From: Alphaproteobacteria bacterium
GTDB taxonomy: Bacteria; Pseudomonadota; Alphaproteobacteria; SMXS01
Reading direction: 5' to 3'
Length of the DNA: 64,000 bases
Assembly (NCBI GenBank): GCA_028284945.1
Contig: JANQQJ010000033.1
Coordinates: forward strand, 180,990 to 244,989
A program made the translations under genes and the position numbers. How positions within the stretch are numbered: position 1 is the first letter of the stretch; every line of letters starts with the position of its first letter. The notes below the pieces were generated by a model that worked only from the letters and a program-made list of their open reading frames with translations, was not told the origin of the DNA and ran no database searches. Below are positions 36,077 to 44,711 of this stretch, one piece after another.

Positions 36077-37080
36077 TCAATGGCCTCCGCCAGATGTCCG
36101 ACGGCAAGCGCATAGAAATTGGCGCAGTTATAGCGAAGGATCGTCCGGAAATTCGTATAGACCAGATAGGACTGGTCGCTCGACCCATCAATCCGCAGAA
36201 TCGATGCTGTCTGGCCAGGATGCGGCAGATCACCACCGTCACGCAGCCGAACACCCATGGCCTGCCATGTGGTGACCGGCAGTTCCGCTGAATGCTGGCG
36301 CGTGGCCCGGCAGCCGGACCCTTCATAACCACCAAGTTCAGCCAGCTCGGCTTCGAAGTTCTGCGGCAGCGTGACGGGTTCGCCCCAGTGATGGTCCCCT
36401 GTCCAGCCGTGCCTGGCGAGATAGTTGGCGATTGAGGCAAACACGTCGGCTTCGCTGCCCCAGATGTCCCGGTGTCCGTCGCCGTCATGGTCGACCGCAT
36501 ATTCAAGATAACTGGTCGGCATGAACTGGCTTTGACCCATCGCGCCCGCCCAGGAGCTCTTCATATCATCAAGCTCGATCCAGCCATTGTTCAGGATCGT
36601 GAGCGCGGCAAACAATTCCCGCCTGAAAAAGTCCGCCCGTCTTGGGTCGTATGCCAGGGTCGCTAGCGACCGGATCGCATCCTCGCGGACCCTGTAAAGG
36701 CCGTAGTTGGTCTCCATGCCCCAGATCGCGACGATGTAATGCGGCTGCACGTTATAGGCCTGCGCCACGTCGGCCAGAATCTCGGCATGCTCAACAAGGA
36801 ACTTCTGACCGTTATCGATCCGGGCCTGGCTGACCCGTTTGTTGATGTACGTGTCGACGGTTTCAACGAACTCTGCCTGTTTGCGGTCTGCGCGGACGAC
36901 CCGCTCCAGCGGCGTGAGGTCAGCGAGCGCAGCATCCACGATATCAGGGCGAATGCCCCGCTCCAGCGCCTCTGCCCTGACTTCAGCAAGCCATTCGTCC
37001 CAACTGGGGCGTGTGTCCTGCGCAAAAGCGGGTTGGGCTGACGCAATAAGCAGCAGCAGAGCAGCAAGAACACGGCGCAT
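36073..37080 (-). CDS. mltB: lytic murein transglycosylase MltB family
   Basis: A 335-residue soluble/periplasmic transglycosylase. The signal peptide is RRVLAALLLLIASAQPAFA. The catalytic Glu is in IVAIWGMETNYGLYRV. Other motifs are GAMGQSQFMPTSYLEYAVDHDG, SIANYLARHGW, and the C-terminal SYLVYTNFRTILRYNCANFYALAVG typical of MltB/SltB. It cleaves glycan strands to 1,6-anhydro-muropeptides. It is coupled to rlpA by an ATGA overlap. Confidence 0.93.
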   Translation of the reverse strand: MRRVLAALLLLIASAQPAFAQDTRPSWDEWLAEVRAEALERGIRPDIVDAALADLTPLERVVRADRKQAEFVETVDTYINKRVSQARIDNGQKFLVEHAEILADVAQAYNVQPHYIVAIWGMETNYGLYRVREDAIRSLATLAYDPRRADFFRRELFAALTILNNGWIELDDMKSSWAGAMGQSQFMPTSYLEYAVDHDGDGHRDIWGSEADVFASIANYLARHGWTGDHHWGEPVTLPQNFEAELAELGGYEGSGCRATRQHSAELPVTTWQAMGVRLRDGGDLPHPGQTASILRIDGSSDQSYLVYTNFRTILRYNCANFYALAVGHLAEAIE

Positions 37081-37124
37081 GGAAGGCCCCTTAAAGTGAG
37101 TCGGTTGGTAAACCTATAATTGGC

Positions 37125-38321
37125 TCACCGGAGCATGGGTGCAAGCGCAGAGCAGAACTGATCGAGTTCTTCTTCGGTATTGTAGATATGGACGGACGCC
37201 CGCAGCATCGGCGGCAGGCCTCGCCGGTGAGAATCAAAGAACGCCATATGCGGCGGACTGACATTCACATTGATGTTCTGGGCAAACATTGCTGCAGCGA
37301 CATCAGCGGGCTCGCGGTCTTTCAGCCTCATGGTGATGATGCCACAGTGCTTGGCTCCTTTGTCCATCACCGTGACGCCCGGGATATCGGAAAGCCGGGC
37401 CCGCAATCCCGCCGCCAGACCGCTTATCCGTGCCTCAATCGCAGGCACGCCCCATTCCAGCGCGTAATCGATGGCGGCGCCCAAGCCCAGATCGAGTGCG
37501 ACAGGGCGATCCCAGGTCTCAAATCGTGCGGCGCCTGGCGCCACCTCATAATCGTCTTCGGCGGTTAGCGTGGTTCCCTTCATGTTGAGCAGCATGGGGT
37601 CGATCTTGTCCATCATGGCCGCGCTGATCCAAGCAAATGCAACGCCCCTGGGGCCCCGCAAAAACTTGCGGCCCGCCGCGGTCAGCACGTCGCAGTTCAG
37701 ATCGCTGACGTCGAGCGGTATCTGCCCGGCCGACTGCGCAGCGTCGAGAAACATCGGCACCCCTGCTTGGCGCGCTAACGCACCTGCTTTAATGGCGGGA
37801 TTGACCAGGCCGCCATTGGTCGGCACGTGGACCAGGGAAAAGAGCTTAACACCCGGGTCCTTAAGGGCCCGTTCAAGGGCGTCCAGGTCGATCTGCCCAG
37901 TACTGTCATCGGGAACAGCCTTGACCGTAAAACCGTAGCGCCGGGACAATTGGATCATCGCCGTGTGGTTGCTGCAATATTCGGCGACGGATGTCAGAAC
38001 CGTATCATTCTCGCCGATGCCAAGGCCCACAACAGCGCCGTGAAACAAACTGTTCCAGGCGCGGGTTACGCCGTCAAACAGGGCAATTTCGTCAGGCTTT
38101 CCGCCGATTAGCGTTGCGGCCGATCGATAGATGTTTTGTAACCTGTCAGCGGCCACGTTACCCGCCTCATAGCCGCCGGTCATCGCCTCGAGCTGAATAT
38201 GCCCGGTGATCGCATTGATCACGGGTTGAGGCATCAGGGCAGCACCTGCATTGTTCAGGTGAATACGGCCTGCGCACCCCGGTGTCTCATGACGTGCGCG
38301 GGCAACGTCGATGTCCGCCAT
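37125..38321 (-). CDS. egtE: PLP-dependent class V aminotransferase-fold enzyme, probable EgtE-type C-S lyase
   Basis: A 398-residue fold-type I PLP enzyme. The schiff-base lysine is K219 in TAAGRKFLRGPRGVAF, and D193 in MFLDAAQSAG binds the pyridine nitrogen. It starts with the family phrase IHLNNAGAALMPQPV. Its start shares one base with the egtD stop, and egtB lies just beyond, so the product is probably the hercynylcysteine sulfoxide lyase EgtE that releases ergothioneine. Class V homologues also include isopenicillin-N-epimerase-like proteins, so the assignment rests on context. Confidence 0.78.
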   Translation of the reverse strand: MADIDVARARHETPGCAGRIHLNNAGAALMPQPVINAITGHIQLEAMTGGYEAGNVAADRLQNIYRSAATLIGGKPDEIALFDGVTRAWNSLFHGAVVGLGIGENDTVLTSVAEYCSNHTAMIQLSRRYGFTVKAVPDDSTGQIDLDALERALKDPGVKLFSLVHVPTNGGLVNPAIKAGALARQAGVPMFLDAAQSAGQIPLDVSDLNCDVLTAAGRKFLRGPRGVAFAWISAAMMDKIDPMLLNMKGTTLTAEDDYEVAPGAARFETWDRPVALDLGLGAAIDYALEWGVPAIEARISGLAAGLRARLSDIPGVTVMDKGAKHCGIITMRLKDREPADVAAAMFAQNINVNVSPPHMAFFDSHRRGLPPMLRASVHIYNTEEELDQFCSALAPMLR

Positions 38322-39280
38322 CAGCACACGCGCAGATAATGGATCGAGAACAGGTTATTCGGATCGGTCCAGGTCTGGACCGGGTCGAAGCCCGCTTCAC
38401 CGGCGTAAATCAGGAATTCTTCGACGCCATATTTGTGCGAGTTTTCCGTATGGATTGTCTCGCCCGGTTCGAAATCAAAGCTTGAGCCATTGATTCTAAC
38501 GGTTTGATCTTTCAGGCTTTCGATGTGCATTTCGATCCGCCCCCGTTCCTTCGTGTAGAAGGCATGGTGGCGGAACGCATCGACGTCGAAGTCACCGCCC
38601 AGCTCGCGGTTGATCCGCTCGAGAATATTGAGATTGAACGCGGCTGTGACCCCTTCCTGGTCATTATAGGCTGCATTGAGTGTCGCCTCGTCTTTCTTCA
38701 GGTCGACCCCAATCAGCAGTTCCCCACCCCGACCGACAATATCCGCCACGACTTTCAGGAAACGAACCGCTTCAGGACGGGTGAAGTTGCCAATCGTCGA
38801 TCCGGGGAAGAAGCCGACGCGTTTTGGCACGCTTTCCATGGTGGGAAGGTCAAGCGGCTGGGTGTAATCAGCCACGACCGGGCGCAGAGTCAGGGCCGGA
38901 AACTCCTCGGCCAAATCCTTGGCAGACTGCACCAGATGTTCGCGGGATATGTCGATCGGCACAAAGGCGGCCGGATCTTTGACGGCAGACAGCAAAACGC
39001 GGATCTTTTGCAGCGATCCGCAGCCAAATTCGATCAATTCTGCACCCGGGCCAATAAGCTCGGCAATCTCGCCGCTATGGGATTCCAGCAGGGCCAGTTC
39101 GGTCCGCGTGGGATAGTACTCGTCAAGCTCGCAGATCGCGTCGAACAGCTTCGAGCCCTCCGCGTCATAGAAGAATTTGCACGGAAGCTGCTTTTGTTCC
39201 TGGCTCAAGCCATCGACGACCGCATCCATAAACCGCTCTTCTGTTGGCGCATAATCGTAAATTTTTTCAATATTTTGCAC
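38321..39280 (-). CDS. egtD: L-histidine N-alpha-methyltransferase
   Basis: A 319-residue methyltransferase that trimethylates histidine to hercynine in the first step of ergothioneine synthesis. Visible motifs are LPCKFFYDAEGSKLFDAIC, ELDEYYPTRTE, the SAM loop LIEFGCGSLQKIR near residues 82-94, and FFPGSTIGNFTRPEA at 157-171. It lies between egtB and egtE, with a 25-bp gap to egtB. Confidence 0.95.
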   Translation of the reverse strand: MQNIEKIYDYAPTEERFMDAVVDGLSQEQKQLPCKFFYDAEGSKLFDAICELDEYYPTRTELALLESHSGEIAELIGPGAELIEFGCGSLQKIRVLLSAVKDPAAFVPIDISREHLVQSAKDLAEEFPALTLRPVVADYTQPLDLPTMESVPKRVGFFPGSTIGNFTRPEAVRFLKVVADIVGRGGELLIGVDLKKDEATLNAAYNDQEGVTAAFNLNILERINRELGGDFDVDAFRHHAFYTKERGRIEMHIESLKDQTVRINGSSFDFEPGETIHTENSHKYGVEEFLIYAGEAGFDPVQTWTDPNNLFSIHYLRVC

Positions 39281-39305
39281 TGATAGTCTCAGAATATTTC
39301 TCAGG

Positions 39306-40598
39306 TCAGGATTGGTCGTCTGCTAGGCGGATGCCGCTGAACTGCCAGCGCGCATGGGGCGGGAAGAAGTTGCGATAGGTGGCGCGGATATGGCCATCAG
39401 GTGTGACGCAGGACCCGCCCTTCAGCACCATCTGGCCGGACATGAATTTGCCATTATACTCGCCCACCGCACCCGCTGCCGCGCGAAAACCGGGATAGGG
39501 CCGATAGGCGCTACCGGTCCATTCCCAAACGTCGCCATAGGCCTGGCGAAGCCCACTGCGTTCACCTGCGCTCACCGGGTGCAGGTGCCCTGCCCCCATC
39601 AGATTGCCTGATACCGGGTGTCCGGGCGCTGCCAATTCCCATTCAAATTCAGTCGGCAGGCGCTTTCCGGCCCAATTGGCAAAGGCGTCCGCCTCATAGT
39701 AGCTGACATGACAGACAGGTTCATTGGGATCGACCGACCGCATACCGCTTAAGGTAAACTGCCACCAATCGCCATCCCGCTGCTCCCAATAGAGCGGCGC
39801 AGTCCAGCCCTCGGCGCAGACCATGTCCCAACCGTCAGACAGCCAGTGATCGGGGCTGCGATAGCCACCATCGGCCATGAACGCGAGGTATTCACCGTTG
39901 GTAACGGCGCGGTCGGCGATCCGGAACGCCTCGAGCCACACCTTGTGCACGGGGCCTTCATTGTCGAACGCAAAGTCGTTAAAGGCCTCATTACCCGCGT
40001 GATGCCCTATCTCGACAAGGCCGGCGTCGATGTCGACCCAACCCATTTCCGAAGGTACCGTTGGTACCATCAGCGCGTCTTGATAGGCAGGTTTCAGGCT
40101 ATTGCAGGACAATGCGTGTTTGATATCCGTGAGCAGCAGTTCCTGATGCTGCTGTTCGTGATGCAGGCCCAATGTCACCAACGGTGCGATCACGGGCCAG
40201 GCCGCATTATCCTCCATCAACGCAGCCATCGCCTCGTCGACATACTCACGATAGCGATGAATATCGTCCAGCGGTGGCCGTGACAGCATGCCCCGCTGCG
40301 GGCGGGGGTGCCGCTCCCCTACCCCGTTGTAATAGGAATTGAACAGGTAGTTGTAGTCCGGGTCGAACTCAGTATAGCCCGCCGCATGGGGTTTCAGGAT
40401 GAAGGTTTCGAAAAACCATGTGGTGTGCGCCAAATGCCATTTGGTGGGCGAGGCATCGGGCATGGACTGAAGAATCTGGTCTTCAGGCGACAAGGGTTCA
40501 GCCAGACGCAGGCTTAGCGCTCGCGTTTCAGTAAACTGCGCCATTGTCGCAGCCCGGTCAGTGTGCCCGGAATCACCAGCGGGTGCCGGTGCGCTCAT
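39306..40598 (-). CDS. egtB: ergothioneine biosynthesis sulfoxide synthase EgtB
   Basis: A non-heme iron enzyme of 430 residues joining hercynine with a thiol donor and oxygen to form the sulfoxide. The DinB-like N-terminal domain has [11 protein letters not shown] (H55/H58) and the iron motif H147-x3-H151-x-E153 in [11 protein letters not shown]. The FGE-sulfatase domain has a tail of [35 protein letters not shown] and GIRLADD. No egtA or egtC is nearby. It is the first gene of a three-gene minus-strand operon divergent from the tRNA-Ser. Confidence 0.94.
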   Translation of the reverse strand: MSAPAPAGDSGHTDRAATMAQFTETRALSLRLAEPLSPEDQILQSMPDASPTKWHLAHTTWFFETFILKPHAAGYTEFDPDYNYLFNSYYNGVGERHPRPQRGMLSRPPLDDIHRYREYVDEAMAALMEDNAAWPVIAPLVTLGLHHEQQHQELLLTDIKHALSCNSLKPAYQDALMVPTVPSEMGWVDIDAGLVEIGHHAGNEAFNDFAFDNEGPVHKVWLEAFRIADRAVTNGEYLAFMADGGYRSPDHWLSDGWDMVCAEGWTAPLYWEQRDGDWWQFTLSGMRSVDPNEPVCHVSYYEADAFANWAGKRLPTEFEWELAAPGHPVSGNLMGAGHLHPVSAGERSGLRQAYGDVWEWTGSAYRPYPGFRAAAGAVGEYNGKFMSGQMVLKGGSCVTPDGHIRATYRNFFPPHARWQFSGIRLADDQS

Positions 40599-40748
40599 CG
40601 GGAGGATCCCCCTCTTTGTTCCGATTTCGTTCTCTTTGTGATTGGAAACCTAATCGGCGCAAACGCTCAAGTAAACCGGCATTCCCGCAAAAATCTTCCG
40701 GCAAAATTGCACAAGCGGCAAATCCGGGTTAGATAGCCCCTCCGAAAC

Positions 40749-40838
40749 GGATGGGTGGCCGAGTGGTTGAAGGCACCGGTCTTGAAAACCGGCAGGCGTG
40801 CAAGCGTCTCGTGGGTTCGAATCCCACCCCATCCGCCA
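40749..40838 (+). tRNA. tRNA-Ser (anticodon TGA)
   Basis: A 90-nt class II tRNA. The acceptor stem is GGATGGG paired with CCCATCC. The anticodon arm has CGGTC-TTGAAAA-CCGGC with TGA as anticodon. A long variable arm follows, and the T arm is GTGGG-TTCGAAT-CCCAC. The discriminator is G and CCA is encoded (40836-40838). The long variable arm and the TGA anticodon identify serine. Confidence 0.96.
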
Positions 40839-40930
40839 CATCCCAGAACGTGCCTGTGTTTCTCGGAGCTTTCTGCTACGACAAATTCCCGCGGATTTCG
40901 GTTGCTCGACCATCGTATATATTTACGGGC

Positions 40931-41353
40931 ATGTGGGTACGACTATCGACCGAACGTGATCTCGAAGACATCGCCCGCATTGATGCCGTTGCCGGCGTTG
41001 ATGCCGATAGGCGCGCGCTCGTTTCGCAGGCAATTGCAGAAAACACCTGCTGGGTAGCAGGACGCGGTAATCCCCCGGAAGGATATCTGGTTTTGTCGCC
41101 CCGCCACTTCTTTGGCAGAGACTTTGTGTCGCTTGTGGTGGTAAAGGGCAGTGCGCGGCGTCGGGGCCTAGCCACTGCCCTCTTTCAAGTGGCGGAGACC
41201 AGCGCAACAACCCGCCAGCTCTTCACTTCTACTAATCAGTCCAATCGCCCCATGCAGGCGCTGCTGGAAATGCGCGGTTACCAGAAAGCAGGTGTCATCG
41301 ATCATTTGGACTTGGACGATCCCGAAATCGTGTTTGTGAGGTACCTTAGCTGA
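40931..41353 (+). CDS. GNAT-family acetyltransferase
   Basis: A 140-residue protein with a GNAT fold. Motif A is VSLVVVKGSARRRGLATALFQVAE (residues 67-90, with the acetyl-CoA loop RRRGLA), and motif B includes FTSTNQSNRPMQALLEMRGYQKAG. The substrate is unknown. The ATG at 40931, 93 bp past the tRNA, is chosen. An upstream extension would read through the tRNA-Ser gene and is rejected. Confidence 0.78.
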   Translation: MWVRLSTERDLEDIARIDAVAGVDADRRALVSQAIAENTCWVAGRGNPPEGYLVLSPRHFFGRDFVSLVVVKGSARRRGLATALFQVAETSATTRQLFTSTNQSNRPMQALLEMRGYQKAGVIDHLDLDDPEIVFVRYLS

Positions 41354-41588
41354 CGGCCCGGTTCTGGCAGTTCGCCGCAATGTTACCAAGGCGCACTCAA
41401 GGGCGCGAATGCGGTGCTTACCCGAACTTCGGCCTGCTCTGGATAGCGGTACAGCAAAAGAACATTTCCCATCTTTGCCCTGCATGGCAAGCCCTGGTGA
41501 AATCCGCCCCTCTTGCAAATAGGCCATGTGCCTTTCAGGGATGAAAATCGACGATAGGATTTAGTTTGGGCGCCGTTTGACGCGAGCG
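41354..41588. other. intergenic region with no recognised feature
   Basis: A 235-bp gap between convergent genes. I see no credible ORF, hairpin with a T-run, or repeat. The sequence near 41540-41580 is slightly more AT-rich. Confidence 0.5.
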
Positions 41589-42353
41589 TCACTCCATATC
41601 TGCAAACGCATGAAACGCGGCGATAACAAAGACTGATAGTCCGTCCGCGTAGCGGTCAAAACTGTCCCGAAACCGCTTGTCGCCGCTGTATAGCGTGGCC
41701 AAGTTTCCAATCTGCTGCCTATCGCAGTAATAGAACCAATTGCTGGTCATCGCACGGTACGCTTCGACCTGTTGCTGCGTCTCTGGTGCGTCTGGTGGGG
41801 TGCCCTGAACCATTAGATGTGCAAGGGCCTCACAGATCGCTCGATTTTCACTGTTGAAACGGGCCCAGTCGTCTTCGGTGTAAGTTGCGGTTCGCCGGGT
41901 GGCGGCCGTCCACTGATCCGTCTCGCCCCAACGAGTCTCGGCTTCGGCGTCATACTGCTTGGGGTCGAACCCGTCGAATAGGTCTTTCATGTCCATGTCC
42001 TTTTGTTGGTGTCCGTCGATCAGGGACAAAGCCCTGTCGATGCCCCGTAACAGCGCTTCATGTTCGGCAATCCGGCTTGTAACGGCCCTACGTTGCCTGA
42101 CCAGCGCGGCGCGGCGGTCGAAGGCTGGATCGTCGAGGAGCGACTGGATTTCCTCCAGCGCAAACCCAAGTGCCCGGTGCAGCAAAATCTGCTGCAGCCG
42201 AAGCAGGCTGTCCGCGTCATAAAGACGGCGGCCGCTGTCGGATCGGGTCGCCGGGCGGAGCAAGCCAATCTCGTCGTAGTGATGCAGAGTGCGCACCGAA
42301 ACGCCGGAAAGCTCAGCGATTTGACCGACCGTATGAAGTCTGATTCGTGACAT
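41589..42353 (-). CDS. MerR-family regulator with TipAS ligand-binding domain
   Basis: A 254-residue regulator. The N-terminal winged HTH reads TVGQIAELSGVSVRTLHHYDEIGLLRPATR (residues about 7-36), and a dimerisation coiled coil follows (RAALVRQRRAVTSRIAEHEALL). The C-terminal half, with KDLFDGFDPKQYDAEAETRWGETDQW and NWFYYCDRQQIGNLA, matches the TipAS/SkgA antibiotic-sensing domain. Its promoter (42361-42391) has the 19-bp spacer typical of MerR control, so it likely autoregulates. It may also affect the divergent bciA, although no separate operator is seen there. Confidence 0.92.
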   Translation of the reverse strand: MSRIRLHTVGQIAELSGVSVRTLHHYDEIGLLRPATRSDSGRRLYDADSLLRLQQILLHRALGFALEEIQSLLDDPAFDRRAALVRQRRAVTSRIAEHEALLRGIDRALSLIDGHQQKDMDMKDLFDGFDPKQYDAEAETRWGETDQWTAATRRTATYTEDDWARFNSENRAICEALAHLMVQGTPPDAPETQQQVEAYRAMTSNWFYYCDRQQIGNLATLYSGDKRFRDSFDRYADGLSVFVIAAFHAFADME

Positions 42354-42360
42354 GGCCGAT

Positions 42361-42391
42361 CTTATGCAACCTCACGTCACGTGAGGTTCAA
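42361..42391 (-). promoter_or_regulatory. MerR-type promoter/operator of the TipA-like regulator gene
   Basis: On the minus strand the -35 box is TTGAAC (42386-42391), the spacer is 19 bp, and the -10 box is CATAAG (42361-42366). A perfect 10-1-10 dyad at 42368-42388, with the half-site AACCTCACGT, fills the spacer. MerR regulators bind such dyads and twist over-long spacers. The start codon is only 7 bp past the -10, so the transcript would be leaderless or nearly so. Confidence 0.75.
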
Positions 42392-42576
42392 GGACTTTTT
42401 TTTCGGACCGATCTACTTCTTCAAAACCACCTATTCGATCTCCCGCTGCGTCGGCTCGCCGAAGTCGCTATCTATCGCTGCATTGTCCAACCATTTTCCG
42501 ATAGTGACGCAGGGGGCAAGTCCGGTGACGGCCCATCACAGTTGACCGTTTCGACGCGACGCGCCAGCATTTCCAT

Positions 42577-43602
42577 GTGACAGATGACGTTCAACACGGG
42601 CGGCCGGAGGTGGCGTCCCCCGGTCCGGCAAAACGCGTTCTTATGCTAGGCGCGACGGGGACGATTGGCCGTGCCGCCGTTCAGGCCGTCGCAGCGCGCG
42701 GTCATGAGATCATTTGCCTTGCCCGGCCCCGGCCGGAGTTGGCATCAGATGAAAAAGATCCGCTGATTAAGGGTGCTGAAATACGCTTCTGTGACGTAAC
42801 AGATTCCGCATCTCTCAGCCGCGAAGGGTTTCGGGGCGAGCACTTTGATGCCGTCGTGTCATGCATGGCCTCGCGAACAGGCGTGCCGGACGACGCCTGG
42901 GCCATCGACTATGCCGCCCATATGAACGTCCTGGAGGCCGTAAAAATCAACGGCGTATCGCATATGGTGCTGCTGTCTGCGCTGTGTGTTCAAAAACCCG
43001 CTCTGGCGTTCCAGCATGCCAAACTGGCATTTGAAAGAGCGCTGATTGAGTCCGGGCTGACTTACTCCATTGTTCGGCCCACGGCGTTCTTCAAATCACT
43101 GTCTGGTCAGGTGGAGCGCGTCAAGAAAGGAAAGCCCTTCCTGGTATTCGGCGATGGGTCGCTGACCGCCTGTAAGCCGATCAGCGACGGTGACCTGGGC
43201 CGCTATATTGCCGAATGTCTGACCGATCAGGAACGATGGAACAAAGTACTGCCGATTGGCGGGCCCGGGGACGCGATCACGCCAAGACAACAGGGTGACC
43301 ATCTATTTGCGCTGTTAGGGCGCGAGCCGCGTTTTACCCATGTTCCTGTCCGATTGCTGGATGCGATTGTCGGCACCTTGAGCGCCATTGGTTATCTCGT
43401 GCCGGCCGCGCGAAAAAAGGCCGAGCTTGCGCGCATTGGCCGCTATTACGCGACAGAGTCGATGTTGGTGTTGAATCCTGAAACAGGCCTTTATGACGCC
43501 GGTGCAACGCCGTCCACGGGGTCAGAGACGCTGTTCGACTTCTATGAAAAGCTGATCAATGGAGAAGCCTCGGTCGAGCGTGGCGATCACGCGGTCTTTT
43601 AG
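42577..43602 (+). CDS. bciA: 3,8-divinyl (proto)chlorophyllide 8-vinyl reductase, BciA type
   Basis: A 341-residue NAD(P)-dependent SDR-like protein. The nucleotide loop is VLMLGATGTIGRAAVQAV (residues 21-38). The block SCMASRTGVPDDAWAIDYAAH, then HMVLLSALCVQKPALAFQHAKLAFE, SIVRPTAFFKSLSGQVERVK and GDGSLTACKPISD, and the ending YATESMLVLNPETGLYDAGATPSTGSETLF, matches BciA from green sulfur and purple bacteria. It reduces the C8 vinyl of chlorophyllide intermediates. The frame starts at a GTG at 42577. No other photosynthesis gene lies in the window. Confidence 0.88.
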   Translation: MTDDVQHGRPEVASPGPAKRVLMLGATGTIGRAAVQAVAARGHEIICLARPRPELASDEKDPLIKGAEIRFCDVTDSASLSREGFRGEHFDAVVSCMASRTGVPDDAWAIDYAAHMNVLEAVKINGVSHMVLLSALCVQKPALAFQHAKLAFERALIESGLTYSIVRPTAFFKSLSGQVERVKKGKPFLVFGDGSLTACKPISDGDLGRYIAECLTDQERWNKVLPIGGPGDAITPRQQGDHLFALLGREPRFTHVPVRLLDAIVGTLSAIGYLVPAARKKAELARIGRYYATESMLVLNPETGLYDAGATPSTGSETLFDFYEKLINGEASVERGDHAVF

Positions 43603-44666
43603 TCGGCAGAGTTTGCCCACGCCAACAGGCGCCGGGCGTTCTCCCCCCTCACCTGCCAGGACATGCAGCGCACGCCGCCACCCATTCGGCAGACCCGATG
43701 GGATGACACCGGAACAACCTGTTTGTTGGTCAAGGATTCGATCCTAGCCAATGCTTCAGCATCCTCCGGGATGCCAAACTGGGGAAGATAGATACGGTTA
43801 GGGGTCACCAACATGTTTGTGTATAGCCCGCAGGCCGAGCCGAATTTTTCGTCATAGATTTGCGATCCGTCATAGGGCGTCACGATCTCATGGATGACCA
43901 CACCCGGCAGCCCGGCTTCAAGGTCTGCGCGCAGCTGTTCGGCATAGTCAGGATCATCGTCATATGTGTTGATCACCAGTGTATTTGGGTCGATGAACGC
44001 AACGACACCGTCTGCGTGTTCAAGACCGCCCTGTTCGTCAGCATCTATGAACGCGACATGCTCTAACCCGGTCTCGTCGCGAAGGGCGGCTCTGGCTTCA
44101 TCCTCTATCAGGTCGTTATCGCGCAGGAACTTACGGCTAATGACGGAACGGCCGTGATAGTCGTCCACAAAGTTACCGCCGTCGTTCAGCAGGTCGCTTT
44201 CACGGTACACCAGACCGGCCTGATCAAGAACTTCGGCCAGCACGTCCTGAACCGCATCCGCATCGCGCTGGCCCTTGCGCCCGCCCCCCTGCCCGGCAGC
44301 GGTATAGCGGAACATCACCGGGTCCTCTGCGTGGGACAGACCGAAATCCCGCATCCAGATATCATCCATGGGCGCGACCGCGACATAACGGGCTCCCAAC
44401 GCGGCAACGTATTTCGGATAGGTCTTCTTGTCGGTCAGGATGAGGACGTCATCATGGCCGGCAATCTGGCGCGCATAGGCGATATGAAAGTCAAAGATAT
44501 CGTCCGCGGCCTCGGAATAATAGGGATCGCCTGACCCCGGCGCGGCCAATACGATCAGTTCTTTTGCGCTGGTCATCTGGCCCTCTTTTGAATCGTCAGA
44601 TTGAACACGACCTGGACCCACGACGATGAGGAATGCGATTACAGCCGTGACAAAAGGAAATCTCAT
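43599..44666 (-). CDS. exported agmatine deiminase / peptidylarginine deiminase-family protein
   Basis: A 355-residue guanidino-group hydrolase fold with a signal peptide (RFPFVTAVIAFLIVVGPGRVQS). The family motifs are APMDDIWMRDFG, LLNDGGNFVDD, GLEHADGVVAFI and the catalytic-Cys region MGGGVRCMSWQVRG. Porphyromonas-type PAD and agmatine deiminases share these. Agmatine deiminases are usually cytosolic, so export suggests a periplasmic substrate. The start at 44666 is preferred over 44684 because it begins the signal sequence. It converges with bciA, overlapping by 4 bp. Confidence 0.85.
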   Translation of the reverse strand: MRFPFVTAVIAFLIVVGPGRVQSDDSKEGQMTSAKELIVLAAPGSGDPYYSEAADDIFDFHIAYARQIAGHDDVLILTDKKTYPKYVAALGARYVAVAPMDDIWMRDFGLSHAEDPVMFRYTAAGQGGGRKGQRDADAVQDVLAEVLDQAGLVYRESDLLNDGGNFVDDYHGRSVISRKFLRDNDLIEDEARAALRDETGLEHVAFIDADEQGGLEHADGVVAFIDPNTLVINTYDDDPDYAEQLRADLEAGLPGVVIHEIVTPYDGSQIYDEKFGSACGLYTNMLVTPNRIYLPQFGIPEDAEALARIESLTNKQVVPVSSHRVCRMGGGVRCMSWQVRGENARRLLAWANSAD

Positions 44667-44711
44667 CTGATCCTTGTGCAGCATGGGTGAAAGTAGGGCC
44701 GGACATTTGAT

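Noticed and set aside
40751..41353. 200-residue frame extending upstream of the GNAT gene
   Set aside because: The first 60 codons read through the tRNA-Ser gene, so the true start is 40931.
42347..42580. 77-residue frame between the MerR-type gene and bciA
   Set aside because: It overlaps the MerR operator and bciA start, with no domain-like composition or ribosome site.
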